Shown: positions 7,336 to 16,394, numbered from the stretch's first letter. The stretch is 64,000 bases of DNA from Fibrobacter succinogenes (GCF_902779965.1 NZ_CACZDK010000008.1:1-64000), one strand, 5' to 3'. Notes: generated from the letters alone by a model not told the origin. Numbers and translations: made by a program.

Positions 7336-9687
7336 ATGAAACGAGTAGCAATGGGATTGGCTCTGGCAATGGCGGCATCCGCCTTTGCTGGTCATGCCAA
7401 TACGATTAACAAGACGGGCTTTGTCGGTGTCAATAAGACACAGTCTGCCCAGTCTCTCGGTCATTCCAAGCTTGTATTTACGGCTTTGGGTGACTATACA
7501 TTTGGCAATGACATGTTCAAGTCTGAAGGCGATTGGGCTTATCCTTTGGAATATGCACCCGCGAAGCAGAAGGCCGAAGTTGCTAGCTACAATGGTGTTA
7601 GTGCTTATGTTGGCTTGGCTATCGGTCTTTTGGACTACTTCGACATTGGTGTAACGTTGCCGGTCTTCTATGACCAGTTCAATGGCAATACGGTATGCTC
7701 TAATCAAGACATTGAAGCGAGAACCTGCAATGGAGATCCGCTCTCCTCTACAAAGAAAGGCTACATCGGTAACGTGACTGCTAGCTTGAAAGCTCGTGCT
7801 CCGATTCCGGCTGATGTGCCTGTCGATTTCGCAGCTTTCTTCAGATATTCTTTCAAGACATCCAAGAATACCAAGCAGGGTCTTTGGATTCGTGAACCGG
7901 AATACATTGCTAAGGAAACGGGTTATGCATTAGCATATGGTACAGCAAAGTCTGTCTTTACTGTCGGTGCTGCTTTGACGTTGGACCTTTCCAAGATTGA
8001 TGCCATACCTCTCCTCGTTCACTTGAACGGTGGTTACCGCATGTCCATGGACAAGGCTTACTTGTCTTTCCCGTTTGCAAGCGCTGCTCTCGAATTCTAC
8101 GTTCTTGACTTCCTCTCGTTCTTCGGTGAATTCTACATGGATATCCAGACCGACGACTTCGTATGGAACCATAGCAAGAACGCTAACAATGAAGATGTTG
8201 TCCTTCCGGAAAAGCTTGACATGAAGCAGGTTACGGGTGGTGCCGTGTTCCACTTGCCGATCGGTCTTGACATCCAGCTCGGTGCATCTGTTTATGTTGG
8301 CAATGACAATTATGTGCATTTTGCTAAGGTTCTTCAGAACGAAGAAAATATTAATACGGCTGGTGGCGTTACTGCAACCAAGACCCGCGTGAACCCGCAG
8401 ATTGCTTTGTTCGGCGGCCTTACTTGGTCTGGCTTCCTTTCTCCGCAAGACCGCGATGGCGACGGTGTGGCTGACGGTGATGACCGTTGCCCGGATGACT
8501 ATGGTCATCGTTTGAACGGCGGCTGCCCGATGGGTAACCCGGATAGCGACGAAGATGGTATCTGCGACGCTTGGGTTTCTGAAAAGGGTATGCTTGACGA
8601 ATTCCGTAATGTTTGCGAAGGCATCGACCAGTGCCCGACCGAAAAGGGTAACAACTCCAATGGCTGCCCGTCTGATGATCCGGACCCGGATAAGGATGGC
8701 GTTTGCGATTCTTGGGTAAGCCAGAAGGGTCAGCTTGATCAGTTCAAGGAAATTTGCGAAGGTATCGACCAGTGCCCGGCCGAAGCTGGTACGCTCGTCA
8801 ACAACGGTTGCCCGGAAGACAATCCGGACCCAGATGGCGACGGTCTCTGCTCTCCGTGGGTCACCGACAAGAACAAGCTTGATCAGTACACTGGCGTTTG
8901 CAAGGGCTACGACATGTGTCCGGGTGAAGCAGGTGCTGCCGGCAATAAGGGCTGCCCGTGGGATGATCCGGACAGCGACGGCGACGGCGTTTGCGATGAA
9001 TGGGTTGTTCAGAAGAAGCTCGGTTACTACTTCGAAAAGGCTGCTGAAGACGAAGCTCTCGCTAAGGAATGGTTCATTGGCAAGTCCTGCAAGGGTCTTG
9101 ACAAGTGCCCGCTCGAACACGGCGTGCCTGCATATGATGGTTGCCCGCTCCCGGATCCGGACCTTGACAAGGATGGCGTCTGCGATGCTTGGGTCACCGA
9201 AAAGAACATGTTCAACCTCTACGAAGGTGTCTGCGCTGGTCTTGACCGCTGCCCGAATGAAGCTGGCGATGACGGATTCGGATGCCCGAAGAAGAAGGCT
9301 GAAAAGCTCGAAGGTCTTACCTTCAAGAGCGGTAAGGCTACAATTTCCGCCAATGCTAAGAGAATCCTTAAGGGTGTTGCTCAGAAGCTCAAGGAAGACG
9401 AAGCTTACAAGGACCTCAAGATTGTGATCCAGGGTCATACCGACAACCGCGGTAAGGCTAAGAAGAACCTCAAGCTCTCTGATCGCCGCGCTAAGGCCGT
9501 TATGAAGCAGCTCACGAAGTTCGGCGTTGCTAAGAACCGCATCAAGGCTGTTGGTCTCGGCTCTACCTGCCCGGTTGACGACAACTCCACGGCAGAAGGT
9601 CGCGAAAACAACCGTCGTATTGAAATGCACTTCGTCACACCGGAAAATGACGGTATGAAGTGCGAAAGCAACTACGTTGGTGACTAA
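7336..9687 (+). CDS. Large OmpA-family outer-membrane protein with thrombospondin-3-like repeats
   Basis: The 783-residue protein links outer membrane and cell wall. A signal peptide (MKRVAMGLALAMAASAFA) is followed by a beta-barrel to about residue 370. From DRDGDGVADGDDRCPDD at about 374 to about 655 come TSP3-like calcium-binding modules of about 45-50 residues, each with DxDxDGxCDxWV, an acidic spacer, C(E/K)GxDxCP and GCP. From about 665 to 783 lies an OmpA-C peptidoglycan-binding domain (GLTFKSGKATI, IQGHTDNRG, LSDRRA, NNRRIEM). GGAG precedes the ATG. Regular codon use suggests high expression. Homologs are abundant outer-membrane proteins in Fibrobacter (family knowledge). Confidence 0.92.
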   Translation: MKRVAMGLALAMAASAFAGHANTINKTGFVGVNKTQSAQSLGHSKLVFTALGDYTFGNDMFKSEGDWAYPLEYAPAKQKAEVASYNGVSAYVGLAIGLLDYFDIGVTLPVFYDQFNGNTVCSNQDIEARTCNGDPLSSTKKGYIGNVTASLKARAPIPADVPVDFAAFFRYSFKTSKNTKQGLWIREPEYIAKETGYALAYGTAKSVFTVGAALTLDLSKIDAIPLLVHLNGGYRMSMDKAYLSFPFASAALEFYVLDFLSFFGEFYMDIQTDDFVWNHSKNANNEDVVLPEKLDMKQVTGGAVFHLPIGLDIQLGASVYVGNDNYVHFAKVLQNEENINTAGGVTATKTRVNPQIALFGGLTWSGFLSPQDRDGDGVADGDDRCPDDYGHRLNGGCPMGNPDSDEDGICDAWVSEKGMLDEFRNVCEGIDQCPTEKGNNSNGCPSDDPDPDKDGVCDSWVSQKGQLDQFKEICEGIDQCPAEAGTLVNNGCPEDNPDPDGDGLCSPWVTDKNKLDQYTGVCKGYDMCPGEAGAAGNKGCPWDDPDSDGDGVCDEWVVQKKLGYYFEKAAEDEALAKEWFIGKSCKGLDKCPLEHGVPAYDGCPLPDPDLDKDGVCDAWVTEKNMFNLYEGVCAGLDRCPNEAGDDGFGCPKKKAEKLEGLTFKSGKATISANAKRILKGVAQKLKEDEAYKDLKIVIQGHTDNRGKAKKNLKLSDRRAKAVMKQLTKFGVAKNRIKAVGLGSTCPVDDNSTAEGRENNRRIEMHFVTPENDGMKCESNYVGD

Positions 9688-9706
9688 TACCTTTTAGAGT
9701 CTCAAA

Positions 9707-9740
9707 CAAAGCCCCGGGCGTAAAGCTCGGGGCTTTTCTT
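9707..9740 (+). terminator. Terminator after the OmpA-family gene
   Basis: AAAGCCCCG pairs with CGGGGCTTT and is followed by TCTT; it stands about 20 bp after the stop. Confidence 0.85.
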
Positions 9741-9766
9741 ATAATCGCAGCTACGTTGCCATTTTA

Positions 9767-9880
9767 TCATTCCCGCCTTGTGCGGGAGCTCTGTACTCAT
9801 TTGCCTCGATCTGTCATCCTGAGCGCAGCGAAGTCGAAGGATTACCCTTACATGTCATTCCCGCCTTGTGCGAGAATCTC
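9767..9880. repeat. Cluster of TCATTCCCGCCTTGTGCGGGA hairpins and a TCATCCTGAGCG repeat
   Basis: Two copies of the TCATTCCCGCCTTGTGCG hairpin (9767-9788 and 9855-9877) flank a GTCATCCTGAGCGCAGCG element (from about 9813). The second copy has one arm changed (GCGAGAAT), so its stem is imperfect. These are dispersed non-coding repeats. An open frame runs through them but shows no gene character before 9906. Confidence 0.6.
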
Positions 9881-9905
9881 TTTTTCGATTTTCTACATTT
9901 GGCAT

Positions 9906-10160
9906 ATGACAAAACTTGATGAAATTTTGACCGCCAAAAACTTTAGCAATCACGACCTCGTGGAAATGCTCCCTGTGAACTTGAACCATAAGATGGTGCA
10001 GAAGGCGCGCCTCGGCAAGAAGCCCGTGCCCAAGCATACGCAGGATCTAATCTTGCAGGCTTTAAACAAACTCTTATTGCAAAACGCCGCCGAAGTCGAA
10101 GGCCAAGTTGCAAAGCAATACAAGCGCGTGGAAGTATTTGGAAGCGACGAAGTCGCATAG
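9906..10160 (+). CDS. Small helix-turn-helix-like protein, function unknown
   Basis: The 84-residue protein starts [18 protein letters not shown]. The stretch from about residue 7 to 50 ([11 protein letters not shown], then [18 protein letters not shown], then a C-terminal helix [10 protein letters not shown]) has the spacing of a lambda-repressor-like helix-turn-helix, which suggests DNA binding; this is inference. The frame is open back to 9756, but that part is made of dispersed repeats, so the ATG at 9906 was chosen. It stands alone between repeat clusters upstream of thyA. No partner is evident. Confidence 0.65.
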   Translation: MTKLDEILTAKNFSNHDLVEMLPVNLNHKMVQKARLGKKPVPKHTQDLILQALNKLLLQNAAEVEGQVAKQYKRVEVFGSDEVA

Positions 10161-10185
10161 CTATGAGCGATGGGGGCGGCACGTT

Positions 10186-10258
10186 GTGCCTTTGAGCTCG
10201 CTTCGCTTGGACTGTTCTAATTACAATAAGCTCATACCCCATACCTCATACCCCTGTT
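10186..10258. repeat. Intergenic frame-and-hairpin repeat (CATACCTCA family)
   Basis: The segment holds GCCTTTGAGCTCGCTTCGCTTGG and CTCATACCCCATACCTCATACC, words that recur at 12136, 14240-14410, 31005, 41287 and 47060. It is not coding. Confidence 0.6.
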
Positions 10259-10307
10259 TACTAACCACTAACCACTGTCTACTTCCGACTTCCTACTTCC
10301 TACTTTT
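10259..10307. repeat. Degenerate heptanucleotide tandem repeat
   Basis: Consecutive 7-mers CTAACCA, CTAACCA, CTGTCTA, CTTCCGA, CTTCCTA, CTTCCTA follow the pattern CTnnnnA. Similar arrays lie upstream of maf, uvrD and gatC. Confidence 0.75.
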
Positions 10308-10320
10308 ATATAATTACAAT

Positions 10321-11133
10321 ATGCAGCAATACTTAGACCTTCTCCAAGATATTATCGATAACGGTGTGGATCGCTCCGACCGCACTGGCACTGGCACCCG
10401 TTCTGTTTTCGGTCGTCAGACGCGTTTTGACCTTTCCAAAGGCTTCCCGTGCTTAACGACCAAGAAGCTTCATTTGCGCAGTATCATTCACGAACTGCTA
10501 TGGTTTTTGAAGGGCGATACGAATATCAAGTATCTGCACGATAACAAGGTTACGATTTGGGACGAATGGGCCGATGAAAATGGCGACCTGGGCCCGGTTT
10601 ATGGTCATCAGTGGCGTTCTTGGCCGACGCCGGATGGTGGACATATAGACCAAATTGCGAATTTGATTAACAGCCTTAAGAACAATCCGGATTCCCGCCG
10701 TCACTTGGTTTGCGCTTGGAACGTTGCCGAAGTGGACAAAATGGCTTTGCCGCCGTGCCATTGTCTGTTCCAGTTTTATGTGGGCGGAGTCGGTGCATCG
10801 GGCAAGCGTAAGCTCAGTTGCCAACTTTACCAGCGCAGTGCTGATATGTTCCTCGGTGTGCCGTTCAACATTGCATCGTACTCGCTTTTGACGATGATGC
10901 TTGCTCAGGTCTGCGGTTATGAAGCGGGTGAGTTTGTCCATACGTTTGGCGACCTTCATTTGTACAGCAATCATTTTGATCAGGCTCGTGAGCAGCTTTC
11001 GCGTACACCGCGTGCGCTCCCGACAATGAAGATGAATCCTGATGTCAAGGATTTGTTCGATTTCAAGTTTGAAGATTTTGAACTTGTAAATTACGATCCG
11101 TGGCCGACCATCAAGGCTCCGATTGCGGTGTGA
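10321..11133 (+). CDS. thyA: Thymidylate synthase
   Basis: ThyA methylates dUMP to dTMP with methylene-tetrahydrofolate, the last step of de novo thymidylate synthesis in the cytoplasm. The 270-residue protein has [11 protein letters not shown] near residue 21, the catalytic Cys146 in [12 protein letters not shown], and the folate-binding end [21 protein letters not shown]. The ATG at 10321 fits the family start (MQQYLDLLQ); the frame is open to 10108 only through repeats. The TGA overlaps by one base the ATG of the following metallophosphatase, so the two are probably co-transcribed. Confidence 0.97.
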   Translation: MQQYLDLLQDIIDNGVDRSDRTGTGTRSVFGRQTRFDLSKGFPCLTTKKLHLRSIIHELLWFLKGDTNIKYLHDNKVTIWDEWADENGDLGPVYGHQWRSWPTPDGGHIDQIANLINSLKNNPDSRRHLVCAWNVAEVDKMALPPCHCLFQFYVGGVGASGKRKLSCQLYQRSADMFLGVPFNIASYSLLTMMLAQVCGYEAGEFVHTFGDLHLYSNHFDQAREQLSRTPRALPTMKMNPDVKDLFDFKFEDFELVNYDPWPTIKAPIAV

Positions 11134-12131
11134 TGAACTCTAGTATCGACTTTATAGGCGATATTCATGGGCACTACGATGAACTCGTGGTGCTCCTTAA
11201 AAAGTTGGGCTATCAGGAGCAGGGAGGCGCTTATCGCTTTCCGGGTAATGCTCGGACGGTTGTATTTTTGGGGGATTACATCGACCGCGGGAGTCAAGTT
11301 CGCGAAACGGTCAACCTTGTGCGTGCCATGCGTGATGCGGGTTCTGCTGTAGCGCTTATGGGCAATCACGAATTTAATGCGCTGAGTTTTTGGCACGAGA
11401 ATGGAGCCGGTGGGCGACCTTTAAAATCAATTCGTGGCGGCTATTTGCGCGAACATACTTTTAACAAAGTAGCGATTCATGTGAAGACTGTCGAGAGTTA
11501 TCGCGGGCGCAAAGACGAGTTCGCGGAAATGCTCGATTTTTTCAAAACGCTCCCGTTTTACTTGGAAACGGAAACATTCCGCGCGCAACACGCCTGCTTT
11601 GATTTGCATGGCGTACAAGTTCTCAAAGATTTGAATCTCCGTGCTTTTACGGATGGCAATTTTGATGAACTGATTGCACGTGCTAATGACCAATATAACG
11701 AATATGATGATTCGCTTTACGAGCCGCTTAGTTTGTTGTTGAAAGGTCCAGAATTGGATTTGCCGGATGGTCTCACGTTCCGGGATGCCGAAGGCGTGCT
11801 CCGTAAACGTACGCGTTTGCGCTGGTGGATTGACCCGAAAAATGCAAACTTGCAGGAGCTCAGTTTCCAACCGGGCGTGGAATTACCTCTGGTTGAAGTG
11901 CCGCAAGAAATTCATGAACTCGATTTCTATGGCGAAAATGAACGCCCTGTTTTCTTTGGACATTATTGGTTGACGGGATTCCCTGAACTTATTCGTGATA
12001 ACGTTTGCTGCTTGGATTACAGCGTTGCTGGCTACCGCGGTGATGGGCGCCTTGTTGCATACCGTTTCGATGGCGAACAAAAACTCGATAACCAAAAGTT
12101 CGTCTCGGTCGCCGCCGGAACAGCATTATAA
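11133..12131 (+). CDS. Calcineurin-like metallophosphatase
   Basis: The 332-residue protein has the three classic metallophosphoesterase motifs: GDIHGHYDEL near residue 9, GDYIDRG near 46 and GNHEFNAL near 75, with late histidines in FFGHYWLTG. These residues bind two metal ions in Ser/Thr phosphatase, PrpE and ApaH relatives. The target (phosphoprotein or a dinucleotide) cannot be assigned. The start overlaps the thyA stop (TGATG), which implies coupling and hints at a nucleotide-related role. Confidence 0.9.
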   Translation: MNSSIDFIGDIHGHYDELVVLLKKLGYQEQGGAYRFPGNARTVVFLGDYIDRGSQVRETVNLVRAMRDAGSAVALMGNHEFNALSFWHENGAGGRPLKSIRGGYLREHTFNKVAIHVKTVESYRGRKDEFAEMLDFFKTLPFYLETETFRAQHACFDLHGVQVLKDLNLRAFTDGNFDELIARANDQYNEYDDSLYEPLSLLLKGPELDLPDGLTFRDAEGVLRKRTRLRWWIDPKNANLQELSFQPGVELPLVEVPQEIHELDFYGENERPVFFGHYWLTGFPELIRDNVCCLDYSVAGYRGDGRLVAYRFDGEQKLDNQKFVSVAAGTAL

Positions 12132-12135
12132 AAGC

Positions 12136-12180
12136 CCATACCCCATAGCCCAAAGCACCGAAGGTGCGACCCCATAGCTG
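12136..12180. repeat. CATACCCCATAGCCCAAAG-hairpin-CGACCCCATAGC repeat
   Basis: A perfect hairpin GCACC-GAA-GGTGC (12155-12167) sits between the conserved words CCATA...CAAAG and CGACCCCATAGC. The same frame with other stems occurs at 31021, 41369, 41398 and 47133. Confidence 0.7.
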
Positions 12181-12205
12181 ATTGCCTTATTGCTATATTT
12201 ATGGT

Positions 12206-13513
12206 ATGCTACAATGGGATACGCTTCTTTCTGCAACGCGTTACGGTCACCCGGCCGATCCGGACCCGAACCGTTCTGACTTCCATCGCGATTACGACCG
12301 CATCGTTTTTTCTACAGCTTTTCGTCGCTTAGGCCGCAAGACTCAGGTTCACCCGTTCTCGGTGAATGACCATGTTCACAGCCGTCTTACGCACAGCCTT
12401 GAAGTTTCGAGTGTGGGTCGTAGCCTTGCGATTACGGTGTATCACTTGATTAAAAAGCATTTGCCGAAGTACGTGAACGAATACCAGTTTGGAACGATTG
12501 TGCAGTCGGCATGCCTCGCGCACGATATTGGAAACCCGCCGTTTGGCCATGCGGGCGAAGCGGCTATCCGTGAATGGTTCCGCAAGAATCGTCATTCCGC
12601 ACCGATGTCCGAAATGAACGACAAGGAAATTGCGGACTTCGAAAATTTTGATGGCAATGCGCAAGGTCATCGTATTTTGAGCAAGCTGGAATACCACTTC
12701 CTTGATGGCGGTATGCGCCTTACGTATGCAACCATCGGCTCGATGATCAAGTACCCGCGATTGGCTTATTACGGTTGCCCGACGAGCTTGTTCAGAACCG
12801 AAGCTGAACTTTACCGTGAAACGGCGGAAATTCTTGGCATCCCAGAAATTGAAAACGGCGTGTGGGTGCGTCATCCGCTGGTGTACTTGATGGAAGCCGC
12901 TGACGACATTTGCTATTCGATTCTCGACGTGGAGGATGCTATTGAACTTGGCATTCTCACGTTTGGAGATGTGCGCAACATGTTCAGTTTTTTGTGCGGT
13001 CCGGAAGTGGATATTGACCGTGAATTCGAAGAAAACGGCCAGAACTTTAGAGACTTCCTCAGCAGTATTCGCGGGCGCGCTATCCAGAATTTGATTGATG
13101 ACGTGGCCGTACTTTTCGTAAAGCATTATGACCGCATTATGGAAGGCTCGCTGGACAAGCACTTGATTGATCTTTCCCGTTCCGATACGATGGAAGGCAT
13201 TCGCATTGCAAAGCGCTTGGGTGTTGAACGTATTTACCCGGACCGCCGCAAAACAGAGCTCGAAGTCGGTAGCTACACGACGCTTAGCACTGTGCTCGAT
13301 GCGTTTATCAACGGCGTTTATGATTACCGCCAGAATGGTCGAAACTCGTACCGCGCCAATAGAATTGTACGCTTGATTGGACAAGCAAAAATTGGCCAAA
13401 GTGTGACAACTGCCGAAGCGTACCATCAGGTGCTCGACTTTGTAAGCGGCATGACGGACAATTACGCCACGTATTTGGCTCGCCAAATTGGTGGCCTTGC
13501 CATGGGTTATTAA
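12206..13513 (+). CDS. dgt: Deoxyguanosinetriphosphate triphosphohydrolase (HD domain)
   Basis: The 435-residue protein hydrolyses dGTP or other dNTPs to the nucleoside and triphosphate, balancing dNTP pools. The HD-domain metal ligands are visible in HSRLTHSLEV and HDIGNPPFGHAGE, and the dGTPase pattern DYDRIVFSTAFRRLGRKTQV is near the N-terminus. The ATG (MLQWDTLLS) was preferred over an upstream TTG at 12182. It follows thyA and the phosphatase, so a small nucleotide-metabolism group is plausible. Confidence 0.95.
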   Translation: MLQWDTLLSATRYGHPADPDPNRSDFHRDYDRIVFSTAFRRLGRKTQVHPFSVNDHVHSRLTHSLEVSSVGRSLAITVYHLIKKHLPKYVNEYQFGTIVQSACLAHDIGNPPFGHAGEAAIREWFRKNRHSAPMSEMNDKEIADFENFDGNAQGHRILSKLEYHFLDGGMRLTYATIGSMIKYPRLAYYGCPTSLFRTEAELYRETAEILGIPEIENGVWVRHPLVYLMEAADDICYSILDVEDAIELGILTFGDVRNMFSFLCGPEVDIDREFEENGQNFRDFLSSIRGRAIQNLIDDVAVLFVKHYDRIMEGSLDKHLIDLSRSDTMEGIRIAKRLGVERIYPDRRKTELEVGSYTTLSTVLDAFINGVYDYRQNGRNSYRANRIVRLIGQAKIGQSVTTAEAYHQVLDFVSGMTDNYATYLARQIGGLAMGY

Positions 13514-13535
13514 AAGTTTTCAGGGGTGTTGCGAA

Positions 13536-14237
13536 GTGAGTGCGCTGGATATCGGCATCAAAAACGACGCTTCGAAAATTTGGTTGTTCGATTATGACCT
13601 CACGCTTTACGGCGAAGAGGAACGTTTTGTTCTAAATTCGCTCGACCACCGCATTGCTGAATTTGTCCAAAAAACGGTTGGCGGAACATTCGAAACCGCA
13701 ACAGAAATCCGCAAGGATTATCTGCATCGTTTTGGTACAACGCTTTCGGGACTCATGGCGATGAACGGAACGGCGCCTGATGATTTCTTTGACTTTATCC
13801 ATGAACCGGAGTACTTAGTTTACCCAAAAGTATCGCCCGAAAAATTTACTTTGCTAAAGTTGCTTACGGGGCATCGCTTTGTGTTTACGAATGGGCGAGG
13901 GGACTGGAGCCGCGCCGGCATGGCACGCATGGAAATTGCGCCTGCCATTGAAGATGTTTTTGACCTCAAGCTCATGGATTGGGAAGGAAAACCGCATGCA
14001 AGCGCTTACGAAAAAATTGAAAAATGGCTTGTGGCGCGAGGTGTTTTGAATAAAGACGCTAAGGATAAGTCTCAAATTGTGCTGTTAGAAGACTCGCTTC
14101 GCAATTTGGAACCCGCTCACGAACGCGGTTGGACAACGATTCTTGTGAATCCGAACGTACAAGCGCCCGATTGGGTGGATTTTCATATCCCGCATTTACT
14201 AAATTTACGGGAGAAGTTAATTGAATTTAGTGATTAG
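13536..14237 (+). CDS. HAD-superfamily phosphatase, pyrimidine 5'-nucleotidase-like
   Basis: The 233-residue protein starts with a GTG at 13536 and begins with IWLFDYDLTLYGEEE, the HAD motif I (DxDxT) in the form typical of the pyrimidine 5'-nucleotidase group. Motif II is FTNGRGDW and motifs III and IV are around KPHASAYEKI and VLLEDSLRNLEPA. It lies 22 bp after dgt, which suggests co-transcription and a job in nucleotide turnover. Substrate specificity is inferred from the family only. Confidence 0.88.
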   Translation: MSALDIGIKNDASKIWLFDYDLTLYGEEERFVLNSLDHRIAEFVQKTVGGTFETATEIRKDYLHRFGTTLSGLMAMNGTAPDDFFDFIHEPEYLVYPKVSPEKFTLLKLLTGHRFVFTNGRGDWSRAGMARMEIAPAIEDVFDLKLMDWEGKPHASAYEKIEKWLVARGVLNKDAKDKSQIVLLEDSLRNLEPAHERGWTTILVNPNVQAPDWVDFHIPHLLNLREKLIEFSD

Positions 14238-14410
14238 TATGCAGTGGTTAGTAAACAGGTATGAGGTCGCTTCGCTCTGGGGGCGTGCTAAAGCACTTTG
14301 GGCACGCTTCGCTTTGGGTGGTTGCTTATGCTTGTTTGCCCAAAGCACCCCTTCGATGAAACTCAGGGTAAACTCCGGTGCGACCCCATAACCCCAACCC
14401 CCATAGCTCT
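14226..14410. repeat. Composite repeat block: heptamers plus frame-and-hairpin units
   Basis: On the minus strand 14226-14266 reads as the heptamer array (TAACCACTG, TTTACT) followed by the CATACCT word. Then come GAGGTCGCTTCGCTCTGGG, a hairpin GTGCT-AA-AGCAC (14285-14296), CTTCGCTTTGGG and, at 14340-14410, CCCAAAGCACC...GGTGCGACCCCATA with a 20-base insert in the loop. It overlaps the last bases of the HAD gene and ends at the permease start. Confidence 0.65.
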
Positions 14411-15217
14411 ATGCTCGACTTACTTTCCATGGATTTTATGCAGAACGCCCTGATTGCAGCGGTGCTTGTGGCCATTGCTTGCGGCGTGATGGGAACGTAC
14501 GTCGTCGTAAACCGCCTCGTTTCGCTTTCGGGCGGTGTGGCGCATGCTTCGTTCGGCGGTGTTGGGCTTGCGTGCTTTATCGGTTTTTCGCCAATGCTTG
14601 GTGCGCTTGGTTTTGCTTTGGCTTGCGCGATGCTTATGGGCTCGCTCACTTGGCGCGACCGCAAACATGCCGATACTTTTATCGGGATTATCTGGGCTGC
14701 GGGCATGGCGCTTGGCGTGATTCTCACGGATTTGACGCCGGGCTACAGTGGTGAAATGATGAGCTTTTTGTTCGGTAGCCTTTTGACCGTGCCAACGGAA
14801 CTACTTTGGTGGATGGGCGCGTTGCTTGTATTCATCTTGGCTTCTGTTTCCATTTGTTACCGCAACTTTCTTTCAATTTCGTATGACCCGGAATTTGCGC
14901 GTGTTCGCGGCATTCCTGTGCTGAACTATTACATGCTTTTGATCGCGTTGATTGCGCTTACGGTCGTAATTGCGGTGCAGGCGGTGGGCATGATTCTTGT
15001 AATTGCGCTTTTGACAATTCCTGCGTATATCGCTGAATGTTATGCCAAGAATTTGCTCCAGATGATGGTGATTTCGGTTCTGGTTTCGCTTGTGCTTGTG
15101 GTTCTTGGACTTTTGGTCGCGTGCCAGTTCAATTTTGTTGTTGGGCCTACGATTATTGCAGGCGGAGTTGTTCTGTATCTGCTTAATTTTGCAGTAAAAA
15201 AGATTATTAAAAAATAG
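14411..15217 (+). CDS. ABC-3 family metal permease (ZnuB/MntB type)
   Basis: The 268-residue inner-membrane protein has about eight hydrophobic segments and the ABC-3 pattern GVMGTYVVVNRLVSLSGGVAHASFGGVGLA, with a late motif QAVGMILVIALLTIPAYIAE. Members import zinc, manganese or iron together with a binding protein and an ATPase. Neither partner is adjacent: upstream is a HAD phosphatase and downstream an unknown exported protein, so this copy is an orphan here. The ATG was chosen because the upstream sequence is repeat material. Confidence 0.9.
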   Translation: MLDLLSMDFMQNALIAAVLVAIACGVMGTYVVVNRLVSLSGGVAHASFGGVGLACFIGFSPMLGALGFALACAMLMGSLTWRDRKHADTFIGIIWAAGMALGVILTDLTPGYSGEMMSFLFGSLLTVPTELLWWMGALLVFILASVSICYRNFLSISYDPEFARVRGIPVLNYYMLLIALIALTVVIAVQAVGMILVIALLTIPAYIAECYAKNLLQMMVISVLVSLVLVVLGLLVACQFNFVVGPTIIAGGVVLYLLNFAVKKIIKK

Positions 15218-15227
15218 GAGAGGGAAA

Positions 15228-16340
15228 ATGTTTTCTAAATGGCGTATTTCGATCGCTTTCTTGTGTTCGTTCATGGCTACATCGGCGTTTTCTGCCGTTG
15301 CCCGTAATTCGTTTGACAACATGGATGTTAAAACGTCTTATTCTGAACTGCTGCAAGAGAAAAATGCTCGTAACGATTCGCTTTTGCCGGCGTTCGATGG
15401 TGACAAGGCTTTTGCCGAAGTGCTCCGCTTGAATCCGAATTTCTGGAGTTTGGGTAGCGCCATCAACAAAGAAGAATCTCTTGTGACAAAGCTTCACGTC
15501 AGTTTGATTTTTGTAGATGGTACTCGCGAAGACCCGTTCTGCGAACTCGATAAGGATGCCAAAAATACGGCTGATGAATGGAACGTGCGCATCGGTGCGG
15601 ACTTTGTTTCGGCAGGCTCGAATACTGTGCATATTCACGTGCAACAGTGCTTGGACTATGTTCGCGACCAGCTTGGTTATGCTATCAAGAAGGGTGACAA
15701 AATTATCCATGTCCCGCCCAAGGAAACTCTTGAAAAAATCAAGAAGAGCGAAATTCCGGATGCCATTGATATTGATTTGCAACAAACTCTCTTGAAGGCT
15801 CACGAAGATGTGAATCTCACCGGCAAATGCCCCAAGGATATCGAAGCCTACATCATCCTCATGAATGTCTATAATCAAGTCAAGAACTTGAAGATGGACT
15901 ACGTTGTCATCAATGATCAGTTGAACAAGCACCGCAATGGCGGCTCTCGCGTGCAGTCATGCGCTTTCAGCCGCGAATGGAACAAGCGCTATCAAGAAAG
16001 CGCCAGCTTCGAATGCGATATCGATAATGACCGTTGCACCTACCGCCAAGAAAACGATGGCGATACCGAATGGTCTATCAACTACGAAAAAGACCGCTTT
16101 GAATACATCAACAAGAAGTTCCTCTTCTTCAATCGTAATCCGATGAGCATCCACAAGGGCGGCACGATGATGGACTTGCGCCTCATCCGCCTCTCTACGA
16201 CACTTTATCTAGAAGCCTACATCAACTTGAAGGGTGAACCTGTGACGCTCGGCCTTATCGTTGTTCCTGGCGACAAGAGCCTCAAGGATTACGAAGACGA
16301 TCGCCCGTCTTACGAAGAATCCCGCGAAATGATGGAATAA
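15228..16340 (+). CDS. Exported protein of unknown function
   Basis: The 370-residue protein has an N-terminal signal (MFSKWRISIAFLCSFMATSAFSA) and no further membrane segment. It is rich in charged residues, with five or more Cys (e.g. FCELD, QQCLDY, KCPKD, FECDIDNDRCTY). No known domain is recognised. It follows the metal permease at 10 bp with GGAG before its ATG, so it is probably in the same transcript. A metal-related function would be a guess. Confidence 0.8.
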   Translation: MFSKWRISIAFLCSFMATSAFSAVARNSFDNMDVKTSYSELLQEKNARNDSLLPAFDGDKAFAEVLRLNPNFWSLGSAINKEESLVTKLHVSLIFVDGTREDPFCELDKDAKNTADEWNVRIGADFVSAGSNTVHIHVQQCLDYVRDQLGYAIKKGDKIIHVPPKETLEKIKKSEIPDAIDIDLQQTLLKAHEDVNLTGKCPKDIEAYIILMNVYNQVKNLKMDYVVINDQLNKHRNGGSRVQSCAFSREWNKRYQESASFECDIDNDRCTYRQENDGDTEWSINYEKDRFEYINKKFLFFNRNPMSIHKGGTMMDLRLIRLSTTLYLEAYINLKGEPVTLGLIVVPGDKSLKDYEDDRPSYEESREMME

Positions 16341-16349
16341 TTTTGATTT

Positions 16350-16388
16350 GTCATTCCCGGCTTCGATCGGGAATCGCTTTTTTTATTG
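16350..16388. terminator. Bidirectional terminator made of a TCATTCCCG hairpin
   Basis: ATTCCCG pairs with CGGGAAT around GCTTCGAT and is followed by CGCTTTTTTTAT. It lies between two convergent genes and uses the same TCATTCCCG frame as the repeats near 778, 9767 and 53488. Confidence 0.7.
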
Positions 16389-16394
16389 AGAAAA

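Noticed and set aside
7930-9630. 566-codon minus-strand frame opposite the OmpA-family gene
   Set aside because: It mirrors the biased codon use of the real gene; the product is low-complexity without a start signal.
10108-10320. N-terminal extension of thyA
   Set aside because: Encoded by heptamer and hairpin repeats; the family start is at 10321.
12329-13486. 385-codon minus-strand frame opposite dgt
   Set aside because: A shadow of dgt, which has clear HD-domain motifs.
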